The notes below the pieces were generated by a model. It saw nothing but the letters and a program-made list of their open reading frames with translations. It was not told the origin of the DNA and searched no databases. A stretch of DNA of 64,000 nucleotides from Diadema setosum (Eukaryota; Echinodermata; Echinoidea; Diadematoida; Diadematidae). Numbering within the stretch: the stretch's first letter is position 1; each line of letters opens with the position of its first letter. The stretch spans positions 25,705,922 to 25,769,921 of the forward strand of contig CM067059.1 of assembly GCA_033980235.1 (NCBI GenBank), read 5' to 3'. This document shows positions 12,815 to 23,522 of this stretch, piece after piece. Position numbers and translations under genes: made by a program.

Positions 12815-13190
12815 TGCGGGATCCAAATTTTTAACTTTTTGCAAAGACAGAAACCACTTACGAAATATGAAAGACTATACAATTCTAACAGGAATTCAAA
12901 GTTTGTTCTTAATAAAAAAAAATAAATCAGTTTGAGATGGCTGAGATAAAAAAACAACAACAAACAAACAGACATACCAACAATGTAAAACAAAGTGGTC
13001 CTAATAAAAGGTGGATCCCACCTTTTTACTGAGACCTTTATTTTGGATATCTCAGCCATATCAAAACCAGTTTTCATCATAGAGTATAAACTTTGAATTC
13101 CTCTTAGAATAATCATATTGTATGCTCCTTATTCAAGGAGGTTTCTCGTTTTCTTACAAAAAAGTTGGAAACCTGAACCCCCATCAACTC
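12815..13190. mobile_element. Fold-back MITE, family related to the 38.6-kb copy
   Basis: The two halves are inverted copies around a centre near 13010 (CCTAATAAAAGGTGGATCCC then CACCTTTTTACTGAGACC). Arm words GAGATGGCTGAGATA and TATCTCAGCCATATC, and GAATTCAAAGTTT and AAACTTTGAATTC, are complementary. The centre and arms match the element at 38611-39008. Outer ends are degenerate. Confidence 0.6.
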
Positions 13191-13795
13191 AACCTAAACC
13201 ATACCGATGGTGTCTTATTCTACCCCATCCAACATCCTCCTCCCCCCCCCCCCGCCTTTCTCTCTCTCACTCCTATATACATTGACCGTTTCCCCTTCTA
13301 TTGTGATATAAAATTATGCACTCGATTTCACATTGTGTGAGTTCTCAGTAAATATAATTATATATTCATTCATTTCATTCATTCATTTATTTTTGCATTT
13401 ACAACAGTAAAATAAATGTTTTACAGATATTGAATACATCAATTTCATCATAATTAATTCATAATGAAGGATAAGTTTACAAAATACTGTATATACGGAA
13501 ATGCTGGAAAATGGGGAGGAATGCTAAAAATACTGTAAGTATATCATACGGAAATGCTGGAAATGGGGAGGAATGCTAAAAAGCAGTGCTTGTAGGGTGC
13601 ATTCCCCTCACACGTAACACATTGTACAACGAATTATATGATTGATAGACTGATATACATAAACAGTGAAAAAATATGGAGACCTGTTGTAACTAACCTA
13701 ACTCAAACTAACCCGGAACAAACACCCTGGACTAAGTCGCTGCCATGCAGGAAAGAGTGAGAGAGAGGAAGAGAGAGAGAGAGAGAGAGGGAGAG

Positions 13796-13842
<47 letters not shown>

Positions 13843-15028
13843 GAGAGAAAACTTATTACGTTGTGTGAAGATAAAATACAAAAAGAGATAGAAAAGGACT
13901 ATAACGAGACGAGAGGTAATGGATGGTGGGAGTCGCTCGATCAGCAGTGATTGCTTGGTTTTAGTTGAATTTTCCAGTTCTTTGCATTAAAGAATCGCGG
14001 AAATTTGAATGACAGAATCATGAGCCAGTATAGCTACATAATGACTCTGTTAAGTATGCAAATGACGAAAAATGGCAAAATTTATCATTATTTTGCATCA
14101 ACACTGTATGTGGCTGCAAAAGATCGCCGCTGTCAGTGCTTGGGTTCGGAAGCGTCGTGAATAATCATTGTTCGCGGATGTCGTTATCAGTTCAGCGGGA
14201 ATTTCAATTTCTTTTCAAACAAACAGATAAACACACAAGAATTAAGTTTCTTGAGAACGTTCCCAGCATTCCGGGTGGTGATTTGTTCTCGAAAATGACG
14301 TGACGTGCGCGGTGTTCGCAAAATCTTTCTGAAACCACAAACAGCTTCCGGCAGTTTGAAAAATATGTCGTATGTGTTTCAGCCACGTTCGTTTGATCAT
14401 TGACTCGACCTATCTATTGTATTTCGTGAGACATTCTCATGGTGCATGTTTGGGGGCAGATCCGCTCCACATGACGTCTATATCATAAAGCACATTGATC
14501 GTCTAGGTGTCTGACTTCATACCAACTTCATTTGACTGCGGAAAAAAAAAATGATTTACGGTTCCATTGTTGGAACACATTCGGGGGGAAAAATCTGAAT
14601 GTTGGACCTCGCCAATTTTTCGACATTAGCATCTCTCGTAAATCATTCGCTTCCCCTCAATTCCGTCTATGCATCATTCTGTTCTTGATGCTGATCTGCG
14701 CAATTCACATGATGGCTTGGGGTTGTATATAATGTACTTTTGGTCTTCCTATCCTTCACAGCAAACTGTAATGGGAAATCTATGATTCCATTCCTGCTTT
14801 TGTCTGTAGGCCTACGTTTCGTGCCGTACGGCAAATCAAAAATAATACAAAAATCATGATAGCATACCTCAATTGTCACCTCGACGGAATGCTCGACAGC
14901 AATATGAACGTTGGTCAAACGTGTTCAAATATTTGTCATGATTATAATGGTCATTTAAATTGATGCATTATCAGATGTGATAACATGCAGGTAAAGAGTA
15001 TACACGATACACTCATACTTCCCTTGTT
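13191..15028. other. Gene-free stretch
   Basis: No exon with paired splice sites was seen. It includes a C12 tract near 13241, a duplicated GGAAATGCTGGAAA(A)TGGGGAGGAATGCTAAAA segment near 13497 and 13551, and the GA/GT microsatellite. Confidence 0.5.
13757..13839. repeat. (GA)n followed by (GT)n microsatellite
   Basis: A GA-rich run to about 13798 followed by about 20 GT units. Confidence 0.95.
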
Positions 15029-15596
15029 TTAAAGGGAAGATAAACCCCAAGAGCAATGTGGATTGAGTGAAAGCAGTAACATTAGTAGAACACATCAGTG
15101 AAAGTTTGAAGAAAATCGGACAATCGATGCAAAAGTTATGAATTTTTAAAGTTTTGGTGTTGGAACCGCTGGACGAGGAGACTACTAGAGGTTATGACGT
15201 ATGAGTGGACAACAATACCAAGAAAATATAAAGAAAATTCTACAAAAATCCATTTTTCATGAAAATTACAAATTCCATCAACTTGATATTGACATATGTT
15301 AAGGGTAGCAATTATTCCCCCTGCTTTCTGAAAGAGGTTGGTCCATTGCTCTTTCATTATTCTAGAAAAGTGAATTTTTGTTGAATTTCCTTTATATTTT
15401 CTTTGTATTGTTGTCCACTCATACGTCATATCCTCTAGTAGTCTCCTCATCCAGCGGTTCCAACACCAAAACTTTAAAAGTTCATAACTTTTGCATCGAT
15501 TGTCCGATTTTCCTCAAACTTTCACTGATGTGTTCCACTAATGTTGCTGCTTTCACTCAATTCACATTGCTTTTTGGGTTTACCTTCCCTTTAAAC
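15029..15596. mobile_element. Long-armed fold-back element
   Basis: The termini TTTAAAGGGAAGATAAACCC and (reverse complement) TTTAAAGGGAAGGTAAACCC start arms of roughly 230 bp that stay near-identical inward, sharing GAGTGAAAGCAG, AATCGGACAATCGATGCAAA, GTTGGAACCGCTGGA and TATGAGTGGACAACAATAC. A non-palindromic centre of about 100 bp separates them. The transcript would fold into a long hairpin. No transposase. The open frames here are arm shadows. Confidence 0.8.
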
Positions 15597-15702
15597 AGAA
15601 GAGAAGTTGCACAGTATCTGGACTCAAGAGGGCGTACACTGATTCTGGAGAGTAGCCAACATGGCATCGTGCCTCGCCGCGTATGAATGAGAATGAGATT
15701 TA

Positions 15703-16055
15703 TAGGAAGAGGAGGAGGAGGAGGAGGAGTAGGAAGAAGAAGAAGACAAAGAGGAAGAGGAAGAGGAAGAAGAAGGAGAAGAAGAAGAAGAAGAAGAAGA
15801 AGAAGAAGAAGAAGACAAAGAGGAAGAGGAAGAGGAAGAAGAAGGAGAAGAAGGAGAAGAAGAAGACAAAGAGGAAGAGGAAGAGGAAGAAGAAGAAGAA
15901 GAAGGAGAAGAAGAAGACAAAGAGGAAGAGGAAGAGGAAGAAGAAGAAGAAGAAGAAGAAGGAGAAGAAGAAGACAATGAGGAAGAGGAAGAGGAAGAAG
16001 AAGAAGAAGAAGGAGAAGAAGAAGAAGAAGAAGAAGAAGAAGAAGAAGAAGGAAA
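15703..16055. repeat. (GAA/GAG)n purine block with higher-order unit
   Basis: About 350 bp of almost pure A/G on the plus strand. A composite unit GACAAAGAGGAAGAGGAAGA recurs about four times, near 15812, 15865, 15916 and (as GACAATGAGG) 15973, separated by GAAGAAGGAGAAG runs. All long frames here (poly-Lys/Arg, poly-Ser, poly-Leu) are repeat artefacts. Confidence 0.9.
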
Positions 16056-17460
16056 AGCAAAGTAATCCCCGACTGGTACAACTGTAATACTAAATTGACG
16101 AACAGACCGCTATTTCGCTTATTGCTGTCGCCGGCCAAAACGTTTACTTGCAATCAAAATTTCTGATCTCCTTTGATTTATATAAATATTCAAACACGAG
16201 TTCGATTGGACAACATTATTTTTACGGGAAGTCTCTTTTTTATTCCCGAGTCTTTTTCCTGTAGGCCCTACTTATCCCTGAAAAAAAAAAAAATGAATAA
16301 ACGCCCTCGTGACTATTTCCTCATTTCTTACTTGTAGTTGTTCAGTTCACGCATTGGTAAGAGTGAATAAAATCTTATCAATGCCCTCGACGAACTGTAG
16401 TGCCCAGCAGTGATTTTACCGTCATTACCAGGACAACTAACAATGTTATCGTGGAGATTAGGCAGCAGAAAGAAGGTGAGGTCGAGCGCCATCTTCGACC
16501 GCATGCAGCCCATGCACGTTTTTTTTTTTTTTCCTCTTCGGATAGTAGTACTAGTCAACGGTACGTGGCGAAACTATCTGGTACATACATTCTTTTGTAC
16601 ATGCGCGAAGAGAAAAGCTACGGTTTTGTTGTGCAACCTCTCTTCCCCAGGCAAGGTCATATAACACCACCAAATCAAAGAAATTTATTGAAGTCTAACT
16701 TGATATAAGGAACTTCAAATTTTTACATATTTTCAGTAAACAAAAATACTGACCACAATTTCACAAGCACCTTTACTTGAAAAATGATGCAATTGGATTC
16801 CTAAATATTATACATATACAGACCTCCTATCTACACCAATCCTTCCTGAATTTCTATTGGGTTTTTCCCCCTAGTGAATTGCAAAGGAATCATACTATTT
16901 CCACCACTTCAAACGATTGCAGATTTGTCATTTCTTACAGCAATATGGCAACTTAATGGAGTATATCATAGTGGCTAAGTTATATTCTCTGTTACTCTGT
17001 ACTATATAATCAATCGGTGATTACATTATCATCCCTTTTTCTACTAGTAATTTGAATGTTATGATAACGATTGATATATATGTGAAATGTTCATTCCATG
17101 ATTTTCCTAGTTTTCCTTTTATTTACAGAAATTTACAACGGTTTGAAGTTCCTTCAGTTTCATCACAAATTTATCTGACAATTGTTCATACTTTCATCAA
17201 GTTAAACCAGAGTACATGTTCCCTTTGTCTACAACAAATCTATAATTTCTTACTACCCCCTCTCTAGTTCTTTCTCCTCCTTCTGTCTCTATCTCTGTCT
17301 CTCTCTCTTCCTACTGCCTCTTCTCCTTTCTCTAAAGAAAGAAAAAACGTATGGTGCGTTTTGATTGGATGAGAGCCTTTGCTACCTGTGAGCCAGTGAA
17401 GAAGACAGTATTGATTCAAATAACACAAATGGACACACATCAAACACATATACCCCGACA
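16056..17460. other. Gene-free stretch
   Basis: No paired splice sites or recognisable coding sequence. It holds a T12 run near 16520 and a pyrimidine-rich run near 17270-17330. Confidence 0.5.
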
Positions 17461-17470
17461 TATGTGTGCG

Positions 17471-17473
<3 letters not shown>

Positions 17474-17537
<64 letters not shown>
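17474..17537. repeat. (TA)n with short (AC)n
   Basis: About 25 TA units followed by about 6 AC units. Confidence 0.95.
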
Positions 17538-17562
17538 TTATGTCACATATGTCATATATATA

Positions 17563-18002
17563 AGCCAGTTCGGAGTTAGCTCATGGGCACATTGGTATAC
17601 GAATGACCTTTCTTTTTTCTCAGTTGGTTAGGGGCACTTCACTCGTTTTCAGAGCGACATAATGCACAAGCTTTACGTAATAATTTATGGGATTCATCAA
17701 TCCCGTTCAAACAAAGAATAAACTTGCGTAGACCAGATGAGCAGAATGATCTGTCAATTCACACTTGAGAAAGCATCCATTTCATTATTTTCCATTGGAT
17801 GTATTGGCAATCTCTTTCTATTGATATTGCCAAATACCACTTTTGCTGTCAAGTGGATATGCTGGCAAGCAGCATTTATAAGGATTACATGAATAATCAT
17901 TACATGACAGATGCTTATCCCAGTAAATTTAAAAACCACCATGCCTGTTGGTCCGAATGACCTTGTTTCTGCTCATGCGCAAAGTGGAACTCCGAACTGG
18001 CT
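17563..18002. mobile_element. 440-bp MITE with TA target duplication
   Basis: Perfect 15-bp inverted ends AGCCAGTTCGGAGTT and AACTCCGAACTGGCT are flanked on both sides by TA. A second short inverted word (GAATGACC/GGTCATTC) lies inside the ends. TA target use suggests a Tc1/mariner-type non-autonomous element. No transposase frame. Confidence 0.75.
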
Positions 18003-18632
18003 TATTGGGTAGGTTGTCCACGTGTTGGCAAGATAAAAAGATAAAAAAACAAAACTGGAACAAAGTTCATGCTGTATTCACCAACGGTTTATTTCTGTAC
18101 ACAAATTTTTGAGCTCCTCGCTCTTTCTCAAGTGCTGATACTGAGAGAACAATAAAAAAAATTAAGCCACAACAATATTGAAACCGTGTTACCAAGGATG
18201 CACACTGTAACGCATCAATGCTAGGCATCCCAGCACCCAGCGCGCATCCTGGCAACAGTAATATGAATTATTTATTATTAGGAATCAACTGCTTGTACAA
18301 TTTTTACATAACCATCACAGCGTGACAATTCAGTTTGATTTAAAAAAAAAAAAAATCAATGTTCATATTATTCATAATCATGATAATCTTAGAATATGCA
18401 AAGATTATCTATACACTAGAATTAAAGTTAATTTATGTATATGTTGAATTTTTAAAGGAATAATGCACTGCTTTTACATCACCACCACAGCTGCGTCCTC
18501 AGAGGAACTATAGATATCAGTCGTGCCAAGTTTTTATACTCATTATCATTGTATTATGACGTAATATTGCACTGTTGCCGTTGGTGAATACAGCATGAAC
18601 TTTGTTCCAGTTTTGTTTTTTATCTTATATAT

Positions 18633-18633
<1 letters not shown>

Positions 18634-18705
<72 letters not shown>

Positions 18706-18748
18706 TCACACACACACACACACACACACGCACACACACACACACACC
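18634..18748. repeat. (TA)n then (AC)n compound microsatellite
   Basis: About 30 TA units followed by about 25 interrupted AC units. Confidence 0.95.
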
Positions 18749-18891
18749 AATACAGTGCACACACCCATCATCACTTGAGAAGTAGAAGTATTATGAACTC
18801 TGTAAACTTTGTACAGGAGCAACATACTTGAGGATACCACGATATAATACAATCCTTTGAAAAAACCCAAAAAACATTCTACTAGAGGGGG

Positions 18892-19100
18892 TACTGTAAA
18901 AGCTGATATTTTTGCAAATGAGGAGGTCACGGACATTTTCACAAGATGGTGTTTTTGCAATTTGACTCCCAGGCTATCGTAAGTGCACTATAACCCAAGC
19001 GTATGAGAACATTTTTGCGTGTTGTTAAGTTAACAGTCCAGCAGCGATTCCTAAAATTCACACAAATTTAACCCTTGCAAAAATAACAGCTTATACAGTA
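18892..19100. mobile_element. TACTGTA-ended MITE, copy 1 of 5
   Basis: The ends TACTGTAAAAGCTGATATTT and (reverse complement) TACTGTATAAGCTGTTATTT form inverted repeats, each followed by TTTGCAA-like sequence. It resembles the elements at 32104, 38370, 45286 and 46059 in length (about 200 bp), ends and the TTTTCGC/TTTTTGC words inside. TA bases at the outer edges fit TA target duplication. Confidence 0.65.
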
Positions 19101-22100
19101 TTTCAGACATTAGATCTCAAGAGAATGCACAAGATCATGTCAATCCAAATATAACAATGAAACAAGGGTGACAGTCATACAGGGACAAAACAGAAATTTA
19201 TTCTTCATATATTTCATCCAAGATATTTTAATGAAATTTGCTCCAGAAAAGCAAGAAATTATTTGCAAATCACACAATCAAGAAAATAAGAAATCAATGG
19301 AAGATGATTGTAGCAACAACAACAACAACAAATGCATTATCAGAGCACATTCCTCTAAAGTTTTATAGCGTTGGACACATCATAGACACACACGTTATTC
19401 CAACTGTTGTGTGGCAAAACAATACAAAACACAACCCTCGCCACAAGGCCAGCCAAAAATCAGTGACTAAATTTTCATCTTTCTTGTTTGTTGTGGCTAT
19501 TTTTGCCAATGCCAACGGAAACAACATACTAAACAGTTTGTCAAAAAGAAGCTGTTTTCACAGTTTGCCCAGGGAATGGGAATGAGGTGTGCATGAGACA
19601 AACAAATGCCATTGTGATGTTTGGATGTTACTATGACATCACAGGATACTTTAGTTTCGTATAAAAGAGACATGCATGAAATACTCCTGTTTCTTCTGCT
19701 GTTGTATCTTGCAAGTAGAAAGGAGAATGGATGATTTCTCTGCTTAAAATACGTAACACATTTGATTTGCATGATGATATATTCCTTCAACCTTCTTTTG
19801 AAAGGGTTACTAGCAAAGTTTTTACCTCCTCTGTTGAGTTTCACCATTGCATCCTAACAGTTGGAGCTCTACTTCAAACACAAATTTCAAAAAGATTATC
19901 AGGACTTCTTGAGAACATACGACGTGGCAATCAGCTATTCCCTCAACAGTTTATCAACGCGGCATCAGAGAGCGGATATTTGTGAGTGTTAATATGTTGC
20001 TTTGTTTCATACCGCATGCATTTCAGAAAGTCCAAATCAAAACAATAATTTATTTCATTGAGACAAAAAAACAAAAACAAACCACAACAACAACCCTCCT
20101 CAACTGTACAAAGGAGTCTAAAACCTGCTGCTTTATGATGATGGCTGGTAAGAATAAGTATAATGCTTTCTGTATAAAAAAAAAGAGAGAAAAATGCAGT
20201 TTACTGAGATGAATAGAATTATGCAGGTTGCTTGCACACATAAAATGGCCACCTTGATGATATGCATGCACTTCCTGAAGATGTTTGAAATCAAACTATT
20301 GCTTTATGACATACTTGATTGTCTTTCACTAAAAATAACCAAAAAAAAAAAAAAAAAAAAAAAAAGAAGCATGTCACCTCATGAAACACGACATGAGGCA
20401 GGGGAAAAAAATATTTATATATATATTTATATACAGATTCAGAACCACTATTTGAGAAAAAACCCATCAGCAGTGTGTAGTAACGCACAAAATATCCACG
20501 CCCTTTAAATTTTGATGCATACAGTAAATGGTTCAACTATCTGCCATGGTGCAATCTTTTGAGTGTGAAGCTGTACTACATACATAGTGAAGACAGGGCA
20601 GCAAGAACGCTTTTCAAAACATGACAGTTCTGCTGTGACAAAGAAACTGTTTCTGTGTTTGTTCCACACAACGCAACATTCAAGGAAAAGATTCAAGGTT
20701 TGTAAATTGCCAATTTTCATGCTTTGCTGAACTTGAGATTACATCATTCCTCCTCAGAAAAAAAACATACACAAAAAAAACAACAACAGACAAATCATTT
20801 ATAACACACAAACATTTCTACTGTGACCATTTGTATCACTTGTGCTTAATACAATGTAATTTGAACACATGATGCAATCAAAAACAACAAATAACATTTT
20901 TTTTTAATCATTATGATAATCATTAATCATATTATTCAAACATGCACACTCCCACAAAGCAGAGTAAACAAGATAGGCTTTACAATATAAGAGCAATCAA
21001 ATGGAAGAAGGCTTCTCCTGTAACAAAAGAGACGCATAAAAAAGTAGTTCTACAGACTACCAACTCTCAACAGACAACATACTATCAGCCGTTTCCACCA
21101 TCTTTTCTTATTCTCGGTAGAACCCACAACTGCAGGGGTAAAAATCCACAGGTGAGCAAATTGTATGCCATCAACACCTGAAATATCGTCTTGCTTTCTG
21201 ACATTTAAAAGTATACAATAGATACTGTTCATATCAACTGGATCATCGTTACACATGACACATATCCCATATCATCTGTAAGAAAGTGAATTTTCAAATT
21301 GTTTTACAGACAGAATGAGACCAAACTTGACATGTGCAAGTGGTTAGATGATGTACATCAACATGTTGAGGATGTGCTGATTTTGCTATGACACGCATTT
21401 CCCATAGACACCTGCCCAAGTATACTTGGGACTAGTCTTAAAATGATTTCAAGGCTTGCTTGTTGTGTACCTTTTATACTATGACATTATTCATGGTTGC
21501 ATGCTCCCCTTCTTTCCTCCTCCCCCCCCCCCCCCTTACTTATTATGAAACAGGTTTACAAACATCAGACCACTTTTGTGCAATCAGTGAGGGACTTTAC
21601 TGCATGAATTGATATGAGTTTTGTTTTTGTTTCATTTTGGGGGATGAAAATGAAAGTGAGAATATTGCTAAGCTTTGCACTTTGAGCAGAACAACATTGT
21701 GAGTGGACTGGTGTGTCGGGTCAGGATTCAACGTTGGACCCTCAAAACGTGAGGTCCGGTGAAATGGATGATGGAACTAGGACAGAATTAAAGAGGTCTT
21801 TACTTCATATAGGGATATTTACAAGCCCTGACCTAATAAAGTAGCCGTCACATACATTGCCACGTCCAGTCTTCACGACACACACCGGCAAGATTAGAAT
21901 TGCCAACACAGTTTTGACCATTTTTTCACTTAATAGCTTCATGAAGTACTGTACATGTGGTATACCTCACTGTTTTAGTGTTCACGAGTCAACCGATATT
22001 CACAGAATTAACATCCCGAAAAAGTATTGCCTCAGGTAACAGGAGCGCAATGTATATAGTATCCAAGGTGAAAACTCGCTAATTTCCTCGTGAAAATCCA

Positions 22101-23310
22101 CAATACTTCTTCTTCATTGCATTCATGTGACTCTATACAGCGAAATCAACTACTTGAGAAATTGTCTTATAAGTCCAAATTCACAAAAAAAAAAAAAATA
22201 TTATACTCATAGAATATAGGGTGCATAGTGCCTACAGTACATGCCTATTCTTTGCAATATTCATTTCCACCACTCTGCTGTCAAGACATTGCACCAACAT
22301 TAGATCTAGTAGAATCCTTGCCTCAAAAACCATGTTCACCTTGTGTCTTTTGAACACCATCAATACTAATTGCAAGCTTTTAACCATAAAAAAGGCATAT
22401 ATTTTCTTATACTTCTGATGATAAAGTGCAATAGACAGAATTTGTACAATCAGAATTGCTTATATTCTAGGATTACTCAGTGACATGAAATAAATAGCAT
22501 GAAAGACACATCGTATTGCAATCGTTAAGTATTCAGTCTTTTTCAGCTACAAAGTTGCAGGACTTCAAAGAATATGGAGCAAAAGAATGGAAGTACATTT
22601 ATTTGTGGAAAAAAAAATTTCAGAAATTACTTTCAGGGATGGTATACCTTGGACAGATATCAAGTATATCAAGTATGGTTTTACATTCACATGGAAGCAT
22701 GAAAGATAATAATTAAATGTAAGTCAATATGACACACAACATGCATAAACTTCTACATTTTTTTTTCTCTCTTGCTGCAGAGTTTCATCTGTAGTCTACT
22801 GAAGATGACAAATCGATAAATGAGACATGTGATACTCAGCAGCTGATACGTTATCACCCTCATCCCGCTTCACCGTCTGCATTTGCACCTCACGGTTATT
22901 AAATATGGTCAGTCATGTGTCGGCGCAGATATTGCCACAAGAGAAAAATATCATATTCTTCATTGGTGGTAGGCACTACCCACTTCTCTTTGGACTTTCT
23001 GTTCAACCTTGTACATCAAACAGGGCTGCTAACTTTCATGTGTCAGAGTCGGGAAGGCTCCCGTGACTGAATCTGCAGGGGGTGGGGTGGATACTTGTGT
23101 GTAACTTGCATCTTGGGAGGCAAAAATATTTCCCAACTTTGGGCGGTTTTTACATTTTCTTGTCAGGACATGAAAGAAATAATCAAATTTTCGAAAAGCC
23201 TCCTGCAGACTCGGGGAAAACTTGGCAGCTCTGCTCATGGTAACATGCCATTGCCCGGCACTGTACATTAGCCAACATTGTGACACACAGTAATGTGAAT
23301 AAAATATGTA
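19101..23310. other. Gene-free stretch
   Basis: AT-rich sequence with a poly-A run of about 26 at 20340, a C tract at 21522-21536 and a truncated relic of the 85-bp MITE near 21390-21440. An 84-codon plus frame at 19731-19985 has no splice context or recognisable motif. Nothing else is supportable. Confidence 0.45.
21388..21442. mobile_element. Truncated relic of the 85-bp TTAA MITE
   Basis: In reverse orientation it matches the interior of the elements at 30509 and 44866, including CCCAAGTATACTTGGGCAGG, TCTATGGGAAATG and AGCAAAATCA. The terminal CCCGTTGAGGACG and its partner are missing. Confidence 0.6.
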
Positions 23311-23485
23311 TATATATATATATATATATATCAGGGCTCGACACTAACGGTGGCCCGGGGCCACCAAAAACGCACGTCGGGCCACCAAAATTTCAAAAAT
23401 GAAGAATTCGTTAGCCTGATCGGGCCACCAAAAGAGGTTGGATGTTTGCCTTTGGGCCACCAAAAATAAAACTTATTGTGGAGCC

Positions 23486-23519
<34 letters not shown>
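23311..23519. repeat. (TA)n microsatellite split by a MITE
   Basis: (TA)n at about 23311-23331 and 23489-23519 on either side of the element at 23332-23488. Confidence 0.9.
23332..23488. mobile_element. hAT-like MITE inserted in (TA)n
   Basis: The ends CAGGGCTCGACA and (reverse complement) CAGGGCTCCACA are inverted repeats. The 157-bp body repeats GGGCCACCAAAA four times. CAGGG(C/G)-type ends and a flanking TATATATA on each side fit an 8-bp hAT target duplication. Because the flank is a microsatellite, the duplication itself cannot be proven. No coding sequence. Confidence 0.65.

Positions 23520-23522
<3 letters not shown>

Noticed and set aside
15557..16153. 198-codon minus frame rich in Leu, and overlapping Lys/Arg, Ser and Gly/Arg frames
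   Set aside because: All are translations of the purine triplet repeat at 15703-16055.
19731..19985. 84-codon plus frame ending SGYL
   Set aside because: No splice sites or recognised motif; isolated.
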